In this document: piece by piece, positions 36,101-44,848 of the stretch
Layout: every line of letters starts with the position of its first letter
How positions within the stretch are numbered: position 1 is the first letter of the stretch
Origin: Chaetoderma sp. LZ-2023a
Taxonomy: Eukaryota; Mollusca; Caudofoveata; Chaetodermatida; Chaetodermatidae
DNA: 64,000 bases
Reading direction: 5' to 3'
NCBI GenBank assembly: GCA_034401795.1
Contig: CM067370.1
Span: forward strand, 59,932,369 to 59,996,368
Notes under the pieces: generated by a model
Told to the model about the DNA's origin: nothing
The model's database searches: none
What the model saw: the letters and a program-made list of their open reading frames with translations, nothing else
Position numbers and translations under genes: made by a program

Positions 36101-36445
36101 ATGCGAGCAGAGTACCAGGCTCATAAGCGGGACTGGCTAGCTCGGGACAAATGGTCTCAACGGACTCCGGGACTATTCAAGCTCAAGTTCGAAGGCTCTC
36201 GTGGCATCGCTCTCTGCTCAAAATGCTACTACATGGACAGCGCAGCTGCAAGTGCTCGGCTAAGGGAATGTCAAAGCGGCAGAATGAGGTCTCTTGGCAG
36301 AGGTTCTACATGGCGGGGTGGAGAGCTAAAAACTGAGGCCTACGTATGCGCAACCAGAGTATGGTGACGTATGCGCAGGAAAAAGTCGGACTCCGCTTAC
36401 TATGATAAGCGCCATGTGCTGCCGGGGTCCATACCGAGCCAATCG
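33152..36445 (+). pseudogene. POLB: Polinton protein-primed DNA polymerase B
   Basis: Replicative family B polymerase of Polintons; in the family it copies linear DNA from a protein primer. The N-terminal domain starts MLEGDRTGQIM. A C2H2 finger CSHCQQRFTQACSLQRHADH follows at 33,826-33,885, then an endonuclease-like segment YDPTTNTVYQFHGCHWHGC (34,100-34,156). Exonuclease box I is FIVYDFEAL (34,275-34,302) and box II GFNSGRYDLN (34,594-34,625). Polymerase motif A is YDANALYL (35,241), motif B LLGNSAYGK (35,747) and motif C DTDS (36,038-36,049). All key acidic residues survive, but the gene is broken by a stop at 33,536, a stop at 34,507, a stop near 34,690, a TGA at 34,858, and frameshifts near 35,900 and 36,230-36,400. 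The longest intact piece spans motifs A and B. Confidence 0.92.
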
Positions 36446-36448
36446 AAT

Positions 36449-37065
36449 ATCATGTTAGCACCCTAAGGGGTGGTAGCTGTGTGTCTTCAGGGACTAGCTG
36501 AAGCTCTTCTACGACAAATGGTCGCCTAGGCACTCCGTGCTGGAGTGCCAGGTAGTACAGTGTAGGCCGCCCCTCCTCCTCCACATACCTTTCACGCCTG
36601 TGAACATCTGTCGACCAGTTAGGATCTGTTGCACGCCGTCGACCACCTTCCAGCTCACCAGGCTCATACAGGTACCGAACCAGAGCATCAGGTGGTAGGC
36701 ACTCCTCTCCCTTGTTCGCTCCTCTAGAGCTGTGACCAGCAGTGTCTGATAGCCTCTACCGGCTTCTTCCCGATTAGCCTAGTAACCTCGGCATTGGATC
36801 TCTCCACCACAGCAGGCAGCCCTCTCACCCTTACTCTAGATCGTTCACTCGGCGCGCCCATTTCCTGGGCGTATTGGTGTAGCAGCAGTCTCTCTGCCAA
36901 TGTCCGATTCCACCGCTCAATGATAGCCTGGGCACGGTCATGCCCTACCTCGCCTCGCCTAACTGCCACACTGTGTTTCCGCATGAGGGCTGCAGTCTCC
37001 CTTACCCTCATCCACCTGCAACAATTCCGGCCACTGGAGGGGATTTTCTGAAGCCTCGTAGACAC
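36449..37065 (-). pseudogene. INT: Polinton integrase, C-terminal half only
   Basis: Retroviral-type integrase of Polintons. The remaining part covers the end of the catalytic core, QAIIERWNRTLAERL, with the last acidic residue (the Glu of DDE), then LLHQYAQEM and ERSNAEVTRLIGKKPVEAI. A frameshift near 36,720 precedes the C-terminal tail PPDALVRYLYEPGELEGGRR...YYLALQHGVPRRPFVVEEL, which ends in TGA at 36,449. The zinc-binding N-terminus and the first two catalytic Asp residues are absent. Sequence beyond 37,065 belongs to another gene, so a deletion probably removed them. It is convergent with the polymerase gene. Confidence 0.85.
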
Positions 37066-37074
37066 CCTAAATGC

Positions 37075-37335
37075 CTATATGGTAATATCCACCAGGCTGA
37101 TAGTAGAGTTCCTCAAGAAAGACAGTTGATAAACATCCACTCCCGTCCTGTCACGCACGACCTGGGTGAACTCTAAACAGACGAACAGACAGCCGTCATT
37201 CATTCGACCATCACTGAAGACCTCAAACACCTCCGTACACTGGCATCTAATCTTTGCTGGATCCTCACTGAACAGTAGTTTATTGACCAACCCTCGGAAC
37301 TTAAGGGACTTGACCAGGTCGTACAGAGACGCCAT
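37075..37335 (-). CDS. Small Polinton protein, 86 aa
   Basis: Starts MASLYDLVKSLKF, ends ISLVDITI. I chose the ATG at 37,335 because the upstream gene's TAA lies only 2 nt before it and a TTTAAG...TATATAAGG motif precedes it. It is a mixed alpha/beta-looking soluble protein (CQCTEVFEVFSDGR, GCLFVCLEFTQVV) with no membrane segment. Family not recognised. The intact frame in a decayed element suggests recent activity or short length. Confidence 0.6.
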   Translation of the reverse strand: MASLYDLVKSLKFRGLVNKLLFSEDPAKIRCQCTEVFEVFSDGRMNDGCLFVCLEFTQVVRDRTGVDVYQLSFLRNSTISLVDITI

Positions 37336-37337
37336 CC

Positions 37338-37760
37338 TTATATAGTACGGCTTAAATGTTTGGTGGAAACAATGGCCGCGAGCGCTATGGCAATGTACGG
37401 TAGCCAAGGACCTGCGACGCCGAAGAACGTACCTACTCCTGAGGCGATGGCTGGTATGGCTTCAGAAATCTTCTCCACCCCATGGAGAGCATTGTTGGCG
37501 ATCTTGCAGACCGTCTCGCCAGGCTTCGTTGTGAACAGAGCGATCAGAGTCCCAACTGCTGCCAGCGGACCGATAGCACCTTTTACGTAAGTGCGATAGA
37601 TTCCTTTCGCTCTGTGTACTAGTTTGCGGGATTCACGCTCTACATCATCATACTCACCCGAGGTCTCCGCTACATTGTAGTCGTCTGCATCATAATCATC
37701 CTCCTCATCATAGTCCTCGTCATCTATATCCCCGACTGGATCAGCCTCTGGTTCATACAT
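37338..37760 (-). CDS. Acidic-tail membrane protein, 140 aa
   Basis: The first 45 residues are strongly acidic (DIDDEDYDEEDDYDADDY). A basic helix follows, then two hydrophobic segments: GPLAAVGTLIALF, and GVGTFFGVAGPWLPYIAIALAAIV near the C-terminus. It is probably a virion- or membrane-associated late product. Function unknown. It starts divergently from the gene at 37,819 with 58 nt between them, and its stop is 2 nt upstream of the next ATG. Confidence 0.6.
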   Translation of the reverse strand: MYEPEADPVGDIDDEDYDEEDDYDADDYNVAETSGEYDDVERESRKLVHRAKGIYRTYVKGAIGPLAAVGTLIALFTTKPGETVCKIANNALHGVEKISEAIPAIASGVGTFFGVAGPWLPYIAIALAAIVSTKHLSRTI

Positions 37761-37798
37761 CGCTCTGGGGATCCGTCGCTGGGGAATTACATAGTAGC

Positions 37799-37805
37799 TT
37801 TAAAC
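37799..37805. promoter_or_regulatory. TTTAAAC motif between divergent genes
   Basis: It sits between minus-strand ATG 37,760 and plus-strand ATG 37,819, followed on the plus strand by TCTATAGCATG. The same core recurs at all four divergent junctions of this Polinton. Confidence 0.45.
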
Positions 37806-37818
37806 TGTAGTCTATAGC

Positions 37819-38199
37819 ATGGCCTCTGCAATCTTGAATGCGGGCAGGTTTGCCTTAGCGAACTGGGGACTCGGCTTCGCCGACAAGAAAGCAGCAGAGG
37901 TCGAGCGTGAGCGTCATAACCAGGCGATGGAGAAGCTGTCTAAGGAGAAGTTTGACTACAGCAAAGCACTCAACCATATGCGTCAGAGGGAGGCACGCCG
38001 ACGACAACTCCGAGCTCAGGCCAACCAAAGCCTCAAAGAGGCAGATGAGAGTCTCCATGAGTCCTACGAGGCTGTAAAGATATCTGAGCCAACGCTCGAC
38101 TATGAAGCATCGACAGGTCAGAAGACAGCAGAGCTTATAGTAGTGGTGGCAGCTGCAGCGGTGATGACAGGAGTCGCGCCCTACGCACGCTCAAGCTGA
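37819..38199 (+). CDS. Coiled-coil protein with C-terminal membrane segment, 126 aa
   Basis: MASAILNAGRFALANWG is followed by a charged helix (KKAAEVERERHNQAMEKLSKEK, QREARRRQLRAQAN, KEADESLHES), a probable coiled coil, and then ELIVVVAAAAVMTGVAPYA, a hydrophobic tail. It looks like a small tail-anchored late protein. The 3' end overlaps the convergent gene by 19 nt. Family not recognised. Confidence 0.6.
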   Translation: MASAILNAGRFALANWGLGFADKKAAEVERERHNQAMEKLSKEKFDYSKALNHMRQREARRRQLRAQANQSLKEADESLHESYEAVKISEPTLDYEASTGQKTAELIVVVAAAAVMTGVAPYARSS

Positions 38200-39209
38200 A
38201 TACCTGATGTGTTCGACACGCATACCTTAGCATAGCCAAAGTAAAGTACCGTCACACCTAATGAGCGAGTCCCAGATATGAGGTTTCCGATGTTGAAGCT
38301 GAGCCGGTTGCCCTGATTAGGTGGGATGTCCCTGCCCATGAGGTGGTGACGGCCCTCGAGTGCCGACTCGAGGTCGTCGCTTCCACTGGTTAGGCGCAGA
38401 AGTGCATATGACTTAGTTTTCTGTCTGTAGAGTTGGCAATCAGCCAGCTTGCATACATCACCAAGAATATTGGTCCCAGCAACCATAAGCTTGAAGTCGT
38501 CTAGCCTATCCACCTGCTGGATGGCTCCTCCCTTCTGAACCAGGACCGCAACAGCGACACAGTCCGATGCACCACGATGCAATGTCAGCTCTACGCATTG
38601 GTTAGCTGTGGCTTGGGCCTGCTGGTGTTCTCGCTACACATGCACGATCCGCTGTTTGTAACCCATTTGATTTAGCTCCTGGTCACTCGTCATGCCAGAC
38701 ATGAAGTCTTGGAGCATTCATCGTCGCATCTGCGAGCTGCTCAGTGTACACCCGGAGGAACAGCCTATCCAGCATGGCAGCCGGATTCACGTGTGTATTC
38801 TCGAGGAGGGTTAACAGTGGAACTGCCACAGGCTTCTCGACACCTGCCTGTAGTTTGAATTCTGTGAACCCCTCATTGCACCCCACAGCATAGTACCCCT
38901 TTGCACCCCACAGCGTAGTACCCTTTTCCCTTCGCATAGAAGGTTGGGCCACGAGCCAGCGGATGTAGGACTCGGTACTCATCGTTCTAATAGGTGGTGT
39001 CCACGGTGCTGCTGCTCTGCACGATCTCACACCTGTTCAGAACCCGTGGGAGCTCTACCGTCTGTTCTATTGTACTTCCCAGCAGTGGCCAATGGGTTAT
39101 CATCATGTATACTGGCTCGAATGACCGTCAGGCAGTCCTTCCGAGGATCAGTGCGGTGCGATGTCGCGGGTTCACTGGCCCCATCTGGATGTTGCACATA
39201 CTGCAGCAT
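38181..39209 (-). pseudogene. Late structural-type gene, broken; capsid protein candidate
   Basis: I place the start at 39,209, where the minus strand reads CTTAAACATG, identical to the start context of the 41,811 gene. The frame is broken after about 60 codons (TGA after GSEQV). Coding continues in other frames: STESYIRWLVAQPSM and LLTLLENTHVNPAAMLDRLFLRVY (39,030-38,690), then MGYKQRIVHV, a stop, and a beta-rich C-terminal part (DDFKLMVAGTNILGD, NRLSFNIGNLISGTR) ending at 38,181. Beta-rich composition and length near 330 codons suit a jelly-roll capsid protein of the Polinton minor or penton class, but I have no decisive motif. Confidence 0.4.
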
Positions 39210-39210
39210 G

Positions 39211-39241
39211 TTTAAGGTCTGGGTATATATAGGGGTTAAAC
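39211..39241. promoter_or_regulatory. Divergent promoter: TTTAAG, TATATATA, GTTAAAC
   Basis: Between minus ATG 39,209 and plus ATG 39,249 lie GTTTAAG, GGGTATATATAGG and GTTAAACGG. A TATA-like box and two copies of the TTTAA-core motif fit into 39 nt. Confidence 0.5.
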
Positions 39242-39248
39242 GGCTGCC

Positions 39249-40091
39249 ATGTTTGGTGAAGTTCTCCAGCAGATTGTCCATAGGCAGCAGGACAAGTCGG
39301 CACGACAGCCATGGCGTGCACTGTCGCACTGTGACAGGGTCCGAGGATTGCTTCGTGACATCAACATTATCCACGAGCGAGACAAGGTCACACCTCTGTC
39401 TGATGCGGAGATACTGGCCATCATAGAGGAAGGAGCGCCAGCTCGTAGTACAAAAGAACTCCTGACTCGGATACTCTACCGGAAGTTTGACAGCACCCAG
39501 GGCAGGACACTCGACCTACCTCCTGTGGCCCAAACCAACAGTCCTGTTATTCTAGCTCTCCAAAGGGCGAGGGTCGACCCCAAAGATCTACTAACAGTCA
39601 GGAAGTGGGCTGCCGTATTTAGCCTCCATAGCCAGGAAGAGCGAGATATGTTGGATAGCCTCCAGTCTGGAGTAAATAACTACTTCAGGGAGGAGGTCAG
39701 TGCCGCTGTAGCGGAGAGCCATGACACCGGTCATGCAGAAGGTACTCTGGAGGGGTTCACTGTTGGCCGCAAGGAGGCTGTTGAGCGCATCTTCAACAAA
39801 AGAGGTCGCAGGAGATTGGCCAGTAATCTGCCAGCATTTCTGAAATTCTCAGATAACTACCAGGACTACCTCATCAAATCCGCTCGCAAATCAGATGCTC
39901 GTCGCGCATGGACAAAGTGGATCTTCCGTGAGAAGTTCCATAAGAAGAGAGTCCTAGACACGGACCAATGGGTAGAGTTTCGGCGACAGTACGGACTTGA
40001 CGAAGCTGCCGAAGTAGCCGCGGAGAGCGCTGACGAATGTCCTCAAGCAGTGGAGACCGCGGACGATATAGCGGAGACCGTGGATGAGTAG
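39249..40091 (+). CDS. Unknown Polinton protein, 280 aa, acidic C-terminus
   Basis: An intact frame starting MFGEVLQQIVHRQQD. It is predominantly helical and basic (LRDINIIHERDKVTPLSDAEIL, EAVERIFNKRGRRRL, KSARKSDARRAWTKWIF) with an acidic tail ETADDIAETVDE. The tail motif also occurs in the gene at 44,849-45,484, and the underlying DNA is alike. The 3' flank repeats GGAGACCGCG. It could be a virion core or scaffold protein; no family was recognised. The start is supported by the divergent motif cluster. Confidence 0.65.
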   Translation: MFGEVLQQIVHRQQDKSARQPWRALSHCDRVRGLLRDINIIHERDKVTPLSDAEILAIIEEGAPARSTKELLTRILYRKFDSTQGRTLDLPPVAQTNSPVILALQRARVDPKDLLTVRKWAAVFSLHSQEERDMLDSLQSGVNNYFREEVSAAVAESHDTGHAEGTLEGFTVGRKEAVERIFNKRGRRRLASNLPAFLKFSDNYQDYLIKSARKSDARRAWTKWIFREKFHKKRVLDTDQWVEFRRQYGLDEAAEVAAESADECPQAVETADDIAETVDE

Positions 40092-40149
40092 TGGAGACCG
40101 CGCAGCCTTCTGAGGAATGAAAAAAAGTTGCAGCGGAGACCGCGCAGCG

Positions 40150-40815
40150 ATGACGCGTAGAGTAGTTTAGTTTCCTGGCTGGATTCAGCTTGTAGGTGAA
40201 GGTATGCACCTTTTCCAGAGATGGCTTGAAGTGTGACAGCTCACCTGTCTCCTTGTTGCTGAAGATGAAGCGGTACAGCTCAGCTGCCCTCTGTACACCT
40301 GCGATAAAGTCCCCTTTGGTCTCCTTGAGGGTTAGGCTGTCGTATATGGTCTCGAGCAGGGCATGTCCACACTTGGAGCTGAAGTATAGCAACCAGGCAT
40401 TGTGGCGGTGTCTGGTGAGATCTCGCGGGTGTACTTCTGAACGAGGATGAAGACAGTTATCTTTGTGTGCCGGATGCGCCTGGTGATGTTGCTGAGGTAG
40501 GTGACTGTCTTCTGGTCCATTGCAGGGTCATCGATAACTAGAACAAGTGGTTCTGTCAGTCGGGCTGCCAGCAGCTTCTCCATCAGTGCTTACAGGTTCT
40601 GCGTCTTGGTGATTGGGCCATTGTACCATTGATCATTACTGTCAACCGCCTCAGCGGCGGAGTCAGACACCAGAAGGATGTATTGAGTGTAGATGTTCGG
40701 CCAGGAGAGCCTGCAGCAAAATGTTTTCCCCGTGTCTTGACGGGGCAATGATCAGCACCACCTGGCCAGAATCGGCCGGCCTACTGTTGAATGGTACAGA
40801 CATGCATGCGGAAGA
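40150..40815 (-). pseudogene. ATP: Packaging-type ATPase (FtsK/HerA-like)
   Basis: In its own frame, GQVVLIIAPSRHGENILLQ (about 40,770-40,725) stands where Polinton ATPases have the P-loop; the GKT is replaced by GEN, which should abolish ATP binding. The Walker B-like LVLVIDDPAMD is at about 40,553-40,518, after a frameshift near 40,600. VFILVQKYTREIS and the C-terminal FSSKCGHALLETIY follow after another frameshift near 40,390. In the family it packages element DNA into capsids. The true 3' end is uncertain because the frame stays open to 39,874 across the convergent gene. Confidence 0.7.
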
Positions 40816-41050
40816 TGGTTAGCACTTGGTCGGTGGTAGCCTCGTCCATATCTGGGAGACTAAACGGCAGTACTTCCTGCACCAGCTCTTTCACCTGCAG
40901 AGCGGGGAATCCTGCACCTCGGGCGGATACGATGGAGGCGTCAAGCATGAAATCCCAGGAGCAGCTGAGAAGATAGCGTAGAGGGCCTGTGTCAGCACCC
41001 GCAGTGTCTAGTACATCCAGTATCTGTATGATACATGCACGGGAAGCCAT
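40781..41050 (-). CDS. Small helical Polinton protein, 89 aa
   Basis: MASRACIIQILDVLDTAG through MDEATTDQVLTIFRMHV. The start is 2 nt after the upstream stop (TAGtcATG) and 15 nt after GTTTAAG (41,065-41,071). Its end overlaps the ATPase start. Family unknown. Confidence 0.5.
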   Translation of the reverse strand: MASRACIIQILDVLDTAGADTGPLRYLLSCSWDFMLDASIVSARGAGFPALQVKELVQEVLPFSLPDMDEATTDQVLTIFRMHVCTIQQ

Positions 41051-41052
41051 GA

Positions 41053-41669
41053 CTATCCTGTGGTCTTAAACGGCAAACCAAGAACCCTGACTTCTTCACC
41101 TCTGGTAGCTGGAAGCTGGCGGTAGCACCTTTTTTTGCCATGGACAGTGATACTGCTCAGGCTGAGGGTGCTTATCTTGAGATTCTCCACATCCTGTCGG
41201 AATGAGCTCCGTGGTTTCAGGAGATCCGTAACCAGGTCCTGTGCATAGGACTCAGCCATAACCTTGATCGCTCCAGCCTCATCGACTCTGAGCATACCGA
41301 GCATCGTCGCCTCTCTAGAAACGCGGCTTCCATTAGTGTAACACGTTCACCCATGATCTTGGCGTCAACAGTGTAGGAGGCACCACTGAGGGCGATCTTT
41401 GGGATGGGGTGAGTTATTCCGAGACAGTGCCCGGCCACCCCACTCACCACTGTTGCGAGGATAGCCGCAGTGGCGGCAGGAAGAACCTCATTTCCCCATG
41501 TCATCTTCACCTCGGCCACATTCGCCGCCACGTTACTGGCGACATGGACTGCCAGAGGTTTTGCTTTGGTCAGTAACTTCTGTGTCTTGGTTCGCAGCAG
41601 GTTCTCCACCTTCTGAAGACGCGCCTGGCTCTCGGGCAGGTGCTTCATGATCTGTACCGTTGATGTCAT
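41053..41669 (-). pseudogene. Membrane protein, ~205 aa, one frameshift
   Basis: The start at 41,669 is preceded by CTTAAACAATG on the minus strand. The N-terminal helix is basic (SQARLQKVENLLRTKTQKLLTK). A hydrophobic domain AATAAILATVVSGVAGHCLGI follows. The frame changes between about 41,300 and 41,217, and the C-terminal part VMAESYAQDLVTDLLK...EEVRVLGLPFKTTG ends at 41,053. It is probably a virion membrane or internal protein. Function unknown. Confidence 0.55.
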
Positions 41670-41787
41670 TGTTTAAGCACTGAGTATACAACGCGGTTAA
41701 ATGTCTGAGTCCCCTGTCGAGAGAGCTAATACGATCTTCCCAGTCTGCGTCTGCCAGGCGGCCGGGTTGGTACTCAGGAATATTCAT
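41533..41787 (-). CDS. Small hydrophilic frame upstream of the membrane protein
   Basis: Begins MNIPEYQPGRLADADWEDR, with ATG 23 nt from the divergent ATG at 41,811 and the GTTTAAG motif between them. Only the first 40 or so codons are free of overlap with the next gene; the remainder reads through it in another frame. The start context argues for a real gene, the overlap for caution. Confidence 0.35.
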   Translation of the reverse strand: MNIPEYQPGRLADADWEDRISSLDRGLRHLTALYTQCLNNDINGTDHEAPAREPGASSEGGEPAANQDTEVTDQSKTSGSPCRQ

Positions 41788-41803
41788 CTCTCTATTGAGA
41801 CAT

Positions 41804-41810
41804 CTTAAAC
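41804..41810. promoter_or_regulatory. CTTAAAC motif abutting ATG
   Basis: CTTAAAC is joined directly to the ATG of the plus-strand gene (41,811). In reverse it is GTTTAAG, 17 nt upstream of the minus-strand ATG at 41,787. Confidence 0.45.
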
Positions 41811-42104
41811 ATGTCCGGGCTCACGCTATGCGAGAAGTACTATGATGTCTTCCGGAGGGAGTTGATGGACTACAAGAAGAAGACACCAGATGAGCTCGCT
41901 CAGCTCTTCGGTGCTGAGCTGACAGAGGAGCTGACAGCTGTGAAGCTCCTGCGAGCTAAAGGTTTCTACAAGGATCGGAAGTATCTGTCAGATGTGTTCC
42001 AGCAGTTGCAGACCGCCATGGCCTCACCGGGCTCAGAGCTGAACAAGGCTCTGCGATACTACAAGCTGGAAAAAGGATGCGCTGCCGAACCCTCCAGCCC
42101 TTGA
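41811..42104 (+). CDS. Small helical Polinton protein, 97 aa
   Basis: MSGLTLCEKYYDVFRRELMDYKK, then TEELTAVKLLRAKGFYKDRKYL. It is all-helical and charged with no membrane segment. Intact. Family not recognised. Confidence 0.6.
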   Translation: MSGLTLCEKYYDVFRRELMDYKKKTPDELAQLFGAELTEELTAVKLLRAKGFYKDRKYLSDVFQQLQTAMASPGSELNKALRYYKLEKGCAAEPSSP

Positions 42105-42216
42105 ATGAGCATGTTGGCAGCGGGTATATGGGGTGTAGGGCAGACCAAGCTGGTTCAGTGTCTCACCGTGGTCCCCACTGCTATTGTAGAGTCAGGATAG
42201 TCTTATAGCCGATTTG

Positions 42217-42393
42217 CTAGCGGCGGAGTAGGCTGATCCCGAGCGCCATGATAGCTAGGCCTGACACCACACGTAGAGCTACCACAGGCAGCGGTGTCGT
42301 GTCGACTGGCTGCAGTGTCGGGGCGCCTGGAGCTGCCATGTCGACTGGCTGCAGTGTCAGGGTCGGAACGACTGTATGGCTCATACTACGCAT
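42217..42393 (-). CDS. Tail-anchored small protein, 55-58 aa
   Basis: MRSMSHTVVPTLTLQPVDMAAPG contains a repeated TLQPVD unit, then VALRVVSGLAIMALGISLLRR, a transmembrane tail ending in Arg. Candidate ATGs at 42,393 and 42,384 flank the TAG of the upstream gene (ATGcgTAGtATG), so the two genes overlap or abut. Confidence 0.5.
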   Translation of the reverse strand: MRSMSHTVVPTLTLQPVDMAAPGAPTLQPVDTTPLPVVALRVVSGLAIMALGISLLRR

Positions 42394-43439
42394 AGGTGCA
42401 TTGACGGCAGTGTTGAAGATACATGTGGACACCGGGGGGACTCCCCTCGACTATCATGTTGTTATAGCCCCTGACTTGGAGGTCCTCGATGTTCACGACC
42501 ATGTTGCTCGGAATCAACCATAGGTGTGGCGAAATAGCAAAGTCAAGTTTGCGACGGGCCTTCTGCAACCCCTGCTGGAACCTAGCAATAAGACTACTGG
42601 GGTCTGCCACGATGATCATATCCTCAATGAGACTGATGAACATGGCCTGGACCTCTGCTCCGCTGACACCATCTATGGAATGCCGCAGCTGGGTCTGTGA
42701 TGTAAGGAGGCAGTAGCACAGTGCTTCCAGGGAGTGGTTGATCCGAACGATCCCTGCTGGTGTGAGGCCTGAGGTGGTGTGTGGGACAAAGTACTTCCAC
42801 ACATCTGGATAGTTCTGCCGCAAGCCAGTGATGTGCATATTTTGCACCAGCGCTCCAGGGTTGGAGTCTGGATCGAACGAGAATGTCGCTGTCTTCCGAC
42901 GGCCTACTCGTCGGCGGGTTCCATAGGGGAATCCTGAGTAGTCACGTCTCGGGTCACCATACATAACCCCTAGACAGCTGTTGTCACCACCATGCCACCG
43001 ATAGTCTGGGTGAGCGCTGAACTCTCTCTGTAGTCTGCTGGCCGCTGAGATGCTATGACTGCTGAGCTGTGGGTCGAAGGCGTTTGTATCAGGGAGGCTT
43101 GCACCAGCTCATGGACGATTCATCGCACCGTGAAGTACACATGGAATCTGAGACAGCTGGCGATGAGCACAGCTTCAGGAGTACCAGAATAGGAGTGAAG
43201 CAGGGTGGAACTTACTCCACATCCTGCCGTGGCACACCGCACGGCAAAGTTCAGCTGCTGATTCCAGTATGAGAGGCTTGGAGCAGCCATCCAAGTATGA
43301 GCTTGCTTCGCATCCTTGATGGTGATGGGGCGGTTGGTCAGCGGTCATGGGTTGACTGAGAAGCTGGTTCGGGACCGTCCATCCACTGGCCAGTCAAGGG
43401 TGTACCCAGGAGGGGCGGTTGGCTCCGGATGACTGTCAT
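42386..43439 (-). pseudogene. Late structural-type gene, ~350 codons, broken
   Basis: The intact 3' part (42,964-42,386) holds FSFDPDSNPGALVQNMHI, DVWKYFVPHTTSG and HLWLIPSNMVVNIEDLQVRG. Upstream, in a frame with stops after FSVNP and HVYFTVR, is a well-conserved-looking segment SYWNQQLNFAVRCATAGCG and LRFHVYFTVR (about 43,290-43,140). A frameshift near 43,080 joins them through NAFDPQLSSHS. The ATG at 43,439 follows CTTTAAG (43,474-43,480). The length and large soluble domain make it a candidate capsid or virion gene, but I cannot assign it. Confidence 0.5.
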
Positions 43440-43499
43440 GAGGTTCAGTGGGAAGGCCCTCTATACGGGTGTTCTTAAAGCTACCATACAGGCAGCACA

Positions 43500-43916
43500 C
43501 TATTTGTAGTCGTCTCGACTCCAGAGACCAGCGAGGCGACCTCGCCGTAACATCTCGTTTTTTAACTCCTCCATATCAACCCGCCCACTGGAGCCTTTGA
43601 GGTATTGCTGTCGCACTTTAGGTTTCTCCGTGCGGCACAGGGCTTGGACCTTCAATATATGGTGGTACTCTTCATCGGTGACCTGGCCATCCTCGAGAGC
43701 TTTGCTGACAGACTCGTCGATAGTCCGTAGCATACTCTGTGCCAGTGCCACGTACTTAGCATACTTCTCCAGCCTCCTTGTGACCTGCTGCTGCCCCACC
43801 CACAAGCCCGCGGCCAAGACAGTGGCGGCTAGTGTCATGCCACCCAGCGGGATGGCGACGATGGCCCCCAGCCCTGTAGCGAGTGGCCACAGCTGCCACC
43901 CCAGCACTGGCTCCAA
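43500..43916 (-). CDS. Membrane protein of a widespread Maverick-associated type, 138 aa
   Basis: The N-terminal hydrophobic stretch is ATGLGAIVAIPLGGMTLAATVLAAGLWVG, followed by a long charged helix, RRLEKYAKYVALAQSMLRTIDESVSKALEDG, then VTDEEYHHILKVQALCRTEK. The pattern (glycine-rich hydrophobic N-terminus, then SKALxDGxISDEE) resembles small proteins I associate with invertebrate Mavericks; that is recollection, not a search. The true 5' end may have been lost to the LINE insertion that starts just beyond. Confidence 0.55.
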   Translation of the reverse strand: MEPVLGWQLWPLATGLGAIVAIPLGGMTLAATVLAAGLWVGQQQVTRRLEKYAKYVALAQSMLRTIDESVSKALEDGQVTDEEYHHILKVQALCRTEKPKVRQQYLKGSSGRVDMEELKNEMLRRGRLAGLWSRDDYK

Positions 43917-43919
43917 TCA

Positions 43920-44690
43920 CACCCGCACTGCACATACAGTATCCAAACAGGCAACAGGAGTCAGCTGCAATACCGACAGGCAAACACTGCACACACTACA
44001 GAGCTGAAGTCGAAGCACTGGTCCATGCAGCTAATACCATCAGCAGAACAGCAGACCCTATTGCGCAGATTGTCTTTTTATCTGATGCCCGCTCCGTCCT
44101 TGAGGCTATCACCAAAAGTAAGCTGCCACAACTTGAAGAAGCACTACAAACCATCAAATGCTTTCGATAGCATTGCAGTGGATCCCCTCACACTGTGGAG
44201 TCCAAGGAAATGAGGAAGCAGACAAGATGGCAAAGGTGGGTGCAGAAGAGAATCAGACAGAAAACATGGTTACGCATACAGAGATGAAGACTATCATCAA
44301 GTCACTCTATAGAACACCTCAATCAGAAGATGCCTACCATCATCTCTCGAGACCAGAGCAAGTGACCATTTTTCTGGACATAACAGACTAAACCAACACA
44401 TGTACAGGCGGTTCCACCTTACGACATCGTCCGCTTGTCCTTGTGGAGAAGCAGAACAGACCACATACTTCAATGTTGCAGTACGTATCAGCTGCTGAGA
44501 GAAGAGATCTGGCCTTTGTCAACCTCTTTTCTTGAAAAGCTGTATGGGCCTGTGGAAGAACTGCAGAAAACCATAGATTTCATCTTGAGAACGGCTCTCC
44601 AAGTGTGATACCAGCGATCGAAAAGATCGCACCCGCAGCAGTGGTTGTACGCGCGAGGACATTGTAGGCTGTCATATATCACCTGCCCGT
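43920..44690 (+). mobile_element. 3' fragment of a non-LTR retrotransposon with RNase H
   Basis: The plus strand encodes IQYPNRQQESAAIPTGKHC, RAEVEALVHAANTIS, IVFLSDARSVLEAI, LQWIPSHCGVQGNEEADKMA (the RNase H core with its conserved His and Asp), then HLTTSSACPCGEAEQTTHIL, a CCHC-like tail typical of the 3' end of RNase H-bearing LINEs. Two frame breaks occur (near 44,160 and 44,390). It is 5'-truncated, as LINE insertions usually are, and it interrupts the Polinton late region. Exact edges and target duplication are not resolved. Confidence 0.8.
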
Positions 44691-44712
44691 TCTGTTGTAC
44701 TTTTCTGCTTCA

Positions 44713-44826
44713 TGGCCGAGATTCAGTCTGATGGTATCTATCTGCTGGAGTCGCCAGCCGTGGATGGTACCGCCCTCGTCAGCCGTCAGGGAGGGGTATA
44801 TTTCTGGTTGCTTCCGCCACTCTGAT
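44713..44826 (+). CDS. Short frame, possible truncated Polinton gene, 37 aa
   Basis: MAEIQSDGIYLLESPAVDG then QGGVYFWLLPPL and TGA. It lies just beyond the LINE fragment, in a clean stretch between late genes. It may be the 5' remnant of a plus-strand gene. Weak. Confidence 0.25.
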
Positions 44827-44848
44827 TTTGCCATAGTATACCTGGAGA

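Noticed and set aside
39027..39424. Minus-strand frames opposite the 280-aa gene 5' end
   Set aside because: Only the part starting at 39,209 has the family start motif; the rest is antisense to the intact plus-strand gene.
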